Shown in pieces: positions 60,438-64,000 of a stretch of 64,000 bases of DNA. The translations under genes and the position numbers were made by a program. Every line of letters begins with the position of its first letter. Position 1 is the stretch's first letter. The notes under the pieces were generated by a model. That model searched no databases and was not told the origin of the DNA. It worked only from the letters and a program-made list of their open reading frames with translations. Origin of the DNA: Leisingera sp. NJS204 (GTDB lineage: Bacteria; Pseudomonadota; Alphaproteobacteria; Rhodobacterales; Rhodobacteraceae); assembly GCF_004123675.1 (NCBI RefSeq), contig NZ_CP035417.1:4182064-4246063 (forward strand), written 5' to 3'.

Positions 60438-61190
60438 TCAGATCTTCCAGCCGGAATGCAGGGCGGCGATGCCCAGCGACAGGTTGCGGTACTTGGCGTT
60501 TTCAAAGCCTGCTTTGCGCAGCATTCCGAGGAAAGTCTCCTGATCGGGGAAGTTGCGGATCGATTCCACCAGATACTGGTAGCTGTCGTAATCGCCGGCA
60601 ATCATTTGCCCCATCCGCGGGATCACATTGAAGGAATAGAGGTCATAAAGCTTTTGAAGCCCGTCATTCGGCAGCTGCGAAAACTCCAGCACCATCAGCC
60701 GCCCGCCGGGGCGCAGCACCCGGTATGCCTCGTTCAGGGCCTCCTGCGGGCGGGTTACGTTCCGGATGCCGAAGGAGATCGTGTAGACGTCGAAAGTGTT
60801 GTCCTTGAATGGCAGCTTCATCGCATCGCCGGTGACCCAGTCGAGGCTGTGCGCCATCTGCTCTGCCTCGGCGCGTTTGCGGCCTTCCTCCAGCATCGGG
60901 CGGGTAAGGTCGAACACAGTGGAATGACCGGACCCTGCGCGCTTCAGGAAGCGGAAGGAAATGTCGCCGGTGCCGCCCGCCACATCCAAGAGCCGCTGAC
61001 CAGGGCGCGGCGCCAGCCAGTCCATCATCGCGTCTTTCCAGACCCGGTGGATGCCGACGCTCATCACATCGTTCATGATGTCGTATTTTGAGGCGACCGA
61101 GTTGAAGACCCCCTGCACGCGGCCGGCCTTTTCCTCCTCGCGGACGGTTTCGAACCCGAAATGGGTGGTGTTGTCGCTGCTATCGCTCAT
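60438..61190 (-). CDS. ubiE: Ubiquinone/menaquinone methyltransferase UbiE
   Basis: SAM-dependent C-methyltransferase of 250 residues. The SAM motif is [20 protein letters not shown], with [20 protein letters not shown] and [11 protein letters not shown] following. It methylates the 2-polyprenyl-6-methoxybenzoquinol ring in ubiquinone synthesis. It begins the ubiE-ubiB unit and is divergent from mutM, a classical order near the origin in alphaproteobacteria. Confidence 0.95.
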   Translation of the reverse strand: MSDSSDNTTHFGFETVREEEKAGRVQGVFNSVASKYDIMNDVMSVGIHRVWKDAMMDWLAPRPGQRLLDVAGGTGDISFRFLKRAGSGHSTVFDLTRPMLEEGRKRAEAEQMAHSLDWVTGDAMKLPFKDNTFDVYTISFGIRNVTRPQEALNEAYRVLRPGGRLMVLEFSQLPNDGLQKLYDLYSFNVIPRMGQMIAGDYDSYQYLVESIRNFPDQETFLGMLRKAGFENAKYRNLSLGIAALHSGWKI

Positions 61191-61276
61191 GAGGCTTGCC
61201 GTTTGCTGAATTCCGCCCTTGTTATAAGGCGCTGGAGGGCAGGCACAATGCGGCCCGTTGGTTCAGGAGGGGTGTA

Positions 61277-62128
61277 ATGCCAGAATTGCCCGAGGTCGAG
61301 ACAGTGAAACGCGGATTGGCGCCTGCGATGGAGGGGGCGGTGATCACAAATGCGGCTGTGAACCGGCCGGACCTGCGCTGGCCGTTTCCGCCAGCGATGG
61401 CCGAGCGGCTGACCGGTGCGCGGGTCAATGTGCTGCGGCGGCGGTCGAAGTACATTCTTGCCGACCTCGATACGGATGAGACATTGCTCATTCACCTTGG
61501 CATGTCGGGCCGGATGACGGTGTCGGGTGATCCGCTGGGGCAGTTCACGCATGAGCACCCTCAAGCAGTAAAGCACGATCATGTGGTTCTGGATATGGAC
61601 AACGGCGCCCGCATCACCTTCAACGATCCGCGCCGGTTCGGGGCGATGGATCTGCTGGAGACGGCGACTGCCGAGTCCCACAAACTGCTGGCGGTGCTGG
61701 GGCCGGAACCGCTGGGCAATGATTTTCACGAGGATCATCTGGTTGCCGCCTTCCAGGGTCGCAACACGCCGGTGAAATCTGCATTACTGGATCAGGGAAT
61801 CATTGCTGGCCTTGGTAACATTTACGTCTGCGAAGCTTTGTTCCGTGCGGGAATTTCGCCACGCCGCAAGGCTGGGCAGATTGCCGCGCATCGGGTTGCG
61901 GCGCTGGTTCCGATCATCCGCGAAGTGTTGCAGGATGCCATTCGTGCAGGCGGATCGTCGCTCAAGGATTTTCGGCAAGCCTCTGGTGAACTTGGATATT
62001 TTCAACATTCTTTCGATGCTTACGGGCGCGAGGGCGAACCTTGCCGCCGTGCGGGTTGCACCGGGTCAATTGCCAGAATCACTCAGTCCGGACGCTCCAC
62101 CTTCTACTGTGTAAAGTGCCAAAGATAG
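61277..62128 (+). CDS. mutM: Formamidopyrimidine-DNA glycosylase
   Basis: DNA repair glycosylase of 283 residues removing 8-oxoguanine. The catalytic Pro2-Glu3 begins [16 protein letters not shown]. The helix-two-turn-helix [20 protein letters not shown] and the C-terminal zinc finger with four cysteines (CRRAGC and CVKC) are intact. The ATG at 61277 follows GGAGGGG. An enoyl-CoA hydratase gene follows 63 bases later. Confidence 0.96.
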   Translation: MPELPEVETVKRGLAPAMEGAVITNAAVNRPDLRWPFPPAMAERLTGARVNVLRRRSKYILADLDTDETLLIHLGMSGRMTVSGDPLGQFTHEHPQAVKHDHVVLDMDNGARITFNDPRRFGAMDLLETATAESHKLLAVLGPEPLGNDFHEDHLVAAFQGRNTPVKSALLDQGIIAGLGNIYVCEALFRAGISPRRKAGQIAAHRVAALVPIIREVLQDAIRAGGSSLKDFRQASGELGYFQHSFDAYGREGEPCRRAGCTGSIARITQSGRSTFYCVKCQR

Positions 62129-62191
62129 CTTGATCAGAGTGCCCCTTTTGGTAAGGACTCGGATTTGAACGGAACAACCGAAAGAGAAATC

Positions 62192-62968
62192 ATGGCCTAC
62201 GAGACGATCAACGTCGATGTGCAGGACCACGTTTGCCTCATAAAACTGAACCGCCCAGAGGCGATGAACGCGCTCAACAAAGAACTTATCGGTGAGTTGT
62301 GCGCCGCTTTGGAGGAGGCCGATGCCAGCGACAAGGTGCGCTGCATCGTTTTGACCGGTTCGGAAAAGGCCTTTGCCGCCGGTGCCGACATCAAAGAGAT
62401 GTCGGAGATGAGCTTTACCGAAGTGTTCTCCACGAACCTGTTTGCCGATGCCAATGACCGGATCTCTGCCATTCGCAAGCCGGTGATCGCGGCGGTGGCC
62501 GGTTATGCGCTGGGCGGCGGCTGCGAGCTGGCGATGCTGTGCGATTTCATTATCGCTGCTGAGACTGCCAAATTCGGCCAGCCTGAGATCAATCTGGGTG
62601 TCGTTGCAGGAATTGGCGGTACACAGCGTCTGACCCGGTTTGTGGGCAAGTCCAAATCCATGGATATGAACCTCACCGGCCGCTTCATGAACGCCGAGGA
62701 AGCCGAACGCGCCGGCCTGGTGTCGCGCGTGGTGCCGGCCAAGAAGCTGATCGAGGAAGCCACCGCAGCGGCACAGAAGATCGCCGAAAAATCGCTGCTG
62801 ACAGCGATGGCAGTCAAGGAGACGGTGAACCGCTCTTACGAGCTGCCGCTGAACGAGGGGCTGCTGTTCGAGCGCCGGGTATTCCACTCGATGTTTGCCA
62901 CCGAAGACCAGAAAGAGGGCATGGCCGCCTTTCTGGAAAAGCGTGAGGCGCAGTTCCGGGACAAGTGA
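62192..62968 (+). CDS. Enoyl-CoA hydratase
   Basis: Crotonase-fold enzyme of 258 residues, hydrating trans-2-enoyl-CoA in beta-oxidation. It shows IVLTGSEKAFAAGADIKEM (first oxyanion-hole loop) and YALGGGCELAMLCDF, where Glu is one catalytic acid, with the second in EINLGVVAGIGGTQRL. The ATG at 62192 is 5 bases from AAGAGA; 9 earlier codons are in frame but not needed. It lies between mutM and rpsT, as in many Rhodobacteraceae. Confidence 0.92.
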   Translation: MAYETINVDVQDHVCLIKLNRPEAMNALNKELIGELCAALEEADASDKVRCIVLTGSEKAFAAGADIKEMSEMSFTEVFSTNLFADANDRISAIRKPVIAAVAGYALGGGCELAMLCDFIIAAETAKFGQPEINLGVVAGIGGTQRLTRFVGKSKSMDMNLTGRFMNAEEAERAGLVSRVVPAKKLIEEATAAAQKIAEKSLLTAMAVKETVNRSYELPLNEGLLFERRVFHSMFATEDQKEGMAAFLEKREAQFRDK

Positions 62969-62996
62969 GTCCAGCTTGCGATTGAAGTAACAGGGC

Positions 62997-63022
62997 GGCG
63001 GGCGGATGGGCCCGCCGTTTTG
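62997..63022 (+). terminator. Terminator after the enoyl-CoA hydratase gene
   Basis: GGCGGGC, a six-base loop and GCCCGCC form a 7-bp stem followed by GTTTTGC. Confidence 0.7.
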
Positions 63023-63184
63023 CTTTCCGGGCCAGCGCCCTTGCAATTCTGCACCGGATTGGATAAACGCCGCCCCATACATGCGCGTGCAGCCCGCTCT
63101 GGCTAGAATCACACCGGTTTTTTGACCCGGGTTTGGCTGGCATTGCGTCCGATAGAAACAGAACCCGAGATAAGGTCAAACACC

Positions 63185-63448
63185 ATGGCAAATTCGCCCC
63201 AGGCCAAGAAGCGCGCACGTCAGAACGAAAAGCGCTTTGCCGTCAACAAAGCCCGTCGTTCGCGCATCCGCACCTACCTGCGTAAAGTTGAAGAAGCTAT
63301 CGCTTCCGGCGACAAAGAAGCTGCAACCGCAGCTCTGCGCGCTGCTCAGCCCGAGCTGATGCGCGGTGTTACCAAGGGTGTGTACCACAAAAACACCGCT
63401 TCCCGCAAAATCTCGCGCCTGTCCGCACGCGTGAAGGCACTGGCCTGA
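63185..63448 (+). CDS. rpsT: 30S ribosomal protein S20
   Basis: Small basic ribosomal protein of 87 residues. It begins [20 protein letters not shown] and contains [38 protein letters not shown] and [18 protein letters not shown], the S20 consensus. It binds 16S rRNA early in 30S assembly. The ATG at 63185 is supported by GATAAGG upstream; a longer frame from 63122 is not. In this group dnaA usually follows. Confidence 0.97.
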   Translation: MANSPQAKKRARQNEKRFAVNKARRSRIRTYLRKVEEAIASGDKEAATAALRAAQPELMRGVTKGVYHKNTASRKISRLSARVKALA

Positions 63449-63494
63449 GATTCGCGCTGCTGGGCAAGCTCAAGCAGAGTTGAAAAGTTGTCAG

Positions 63495-63525
63495 GGCGCT
63501 GCAGATTGCAGCGCCTTGTTTTTTT
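63495..63525 (+). terminator. Rho-independent terminator of rpsT
   Basis: GGCGCTGCA, an ATT loop and TGCAGCGCC form a perfect 9-bp stem followed by TTGTTTTTTT. Confidence 0.92.
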
Positions 63526-64000
63526 GGAAAACCCTCGGCGGTGTTCTGCAGGCGCGAGAGATTCTTTGTCGCCAAAGGCAGAGTCAACATCATAGTTTCG
63601 TTGCTGCCGCCCCCCTCGAATTGCTACCAATAGGACAGCGATTCACTCGCTGGGGGGACAGGCTGCTTGCGGCAATCTTGACGGGCATCAAGGTTGCCAG
63701 GTTATCCGGTACAGACGGCACATACGTGCGTTGTTCTGACCGGGATCCACTGCTGTGTTGGTATAGGACAGCAGCCTTGTCTCAATTGTGTGCGATACTG
63801 TTCGTCACGGCAAATCCGCCGCTTCTTGCGGCTGTTTTTGCTGTTTTGTGCGAACTTTCAGCCTTCGGGTAATGCGGCCACTGCTGGTCCGCACACATAA
63901 CCCCTGTGCGTGAATGCCTCCCGGGTGGTTGGGGGTAAGATAGAATAGAATTGGCCCGGCCAAGGGGCCGCTGCTTTTTTGGGGACGCGTGAGGCGCAGC
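63526..64000. other. Gene-free region, probable approach to dnaA/oriC
   Basis: No supported gene lies in the last 475 bases. Position right after rpsT suggests the dnaA promoter and origin. One TTATCC core occurs at about 63703, but no clear TTATCCACA DnaA box was seen. A short GC hairpin with a T run (about 63955-63980) may end a leader. The window stops before any DnaA N-terminus. Confidence 0.35.

Noticed and set aside
63480..63872. 130-codon open frame after rpsT
   Set aside because: It overlaps the rpsT terminator, has no recognisable domain and has codon use unlike its neighbours.
63700..63912. DnaA boxes in the end region
   Set aside because: TTATCC and short TTATG-like cores occur but none matches TTATCCACA with at most one mismatch, so an origin is not claimed from sequence.

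Overview
The window is a GC-rich chromosomal segment of an alphaproteobacterium of the Rhodobacteraceae (Roseobacter group; the gene set resembles Leisingera, Phaeobacter or Ruegeria). The pointers are a fliC-flaF-flbT flagellar block, Hint-domain and RTX secreted proteins, a serB / serC-serA locus with a serC-type RNA leader, CtrA-type promoter boxes, and a right end running ubiB-ubiE / mutM-enoyl-CoA hydratase-rpsT, an order that normally leads into dnaA and the replication origin. No tRNA, rRNA or CRISPR array was seen.

Layout. 1-1429: 5' part of a fused branched-chain 2-oxoacid dehydrogenase E1 gene leaving the window on the left. 1691-3560: a graveyard of broken IS21 and IS3 transposase pieces, followed by about 600 bp of sequence with no recognisable gene. 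4174-9551: flagellar genes (flbT, flaF, fliC, a FlgN-like chaperone, a FlgJ/CheL-like rod protein, then divergently fliK and flgD). 9661-22944: a phosphotransferase, then a polyamine region with a PuuB-like oxidase, a potFGHI-type importer, a GntR regulator, an SpuC-type putrescine aminotransferase and a second complete spermidine/putrescine-type ABC operon. 23070-30876: housekeeping genes (murein transglycosylase, WYL regulator with a divergent GST, RNase R, the dapE operon). 31193-35007: two adjacent Hint-domain proteins and a bacterial ionotropic glutamate receptor-like channel. 35017-46502: histidine catabolism (hutD, hutF), dapD, a GntR regulator, a threonine dehydratase-like enzyme, a LOG protein, an M10/RTX metalloprotease, rlmN, small periplasmic proteins and an asparaginase. 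46539-56269: ArsR-SRPBCC-YciI, a TSUP transporter, serine biosynthesis (serB, serC, serA), and threonine degradation (kbl-tdh). 56357-63448: cspA, an XRE-cupin regulator facing a thiolase, ubiE-ubiB, mutM, enoyl-CoA hydratase, rpsT. 63526-64000 is a gene-free stretch, probably the approach to dnaA/oriC.

How the genes fit together. The polyamine block can import putrescine or spermidine by two routes and feed two degradation branches (glutamylputrescine oxidation and transamination); a shared ATTTGATCA motif in front of potF/gntR and of the aminotransferase suggests one regulator. serA, serB and serC make serine, and tdh with kbl breaks threonine down to glycine, so the 48-56 kb section concentrates serine/glycine metabolism. 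dapD and dapE belong to lysine/peptidoglycan precursor synthesis.

The most noteworthy observations are an iGluR-like channel whose pore lacks the TVGYG potassium signature, a threonine dehydrogenase that has lost all four structural-zinc cysteines, a Hint-domain protein without the Hint nucleophile next to an intact one preceded by a perfect TTAA-N7-TTAA CtrA box, a dispersed hairpin repeat family mostly in convergent intergenic gaps, and several perfect palindromic operator candidates. No clear multi-gene system of an unknown kind was found.
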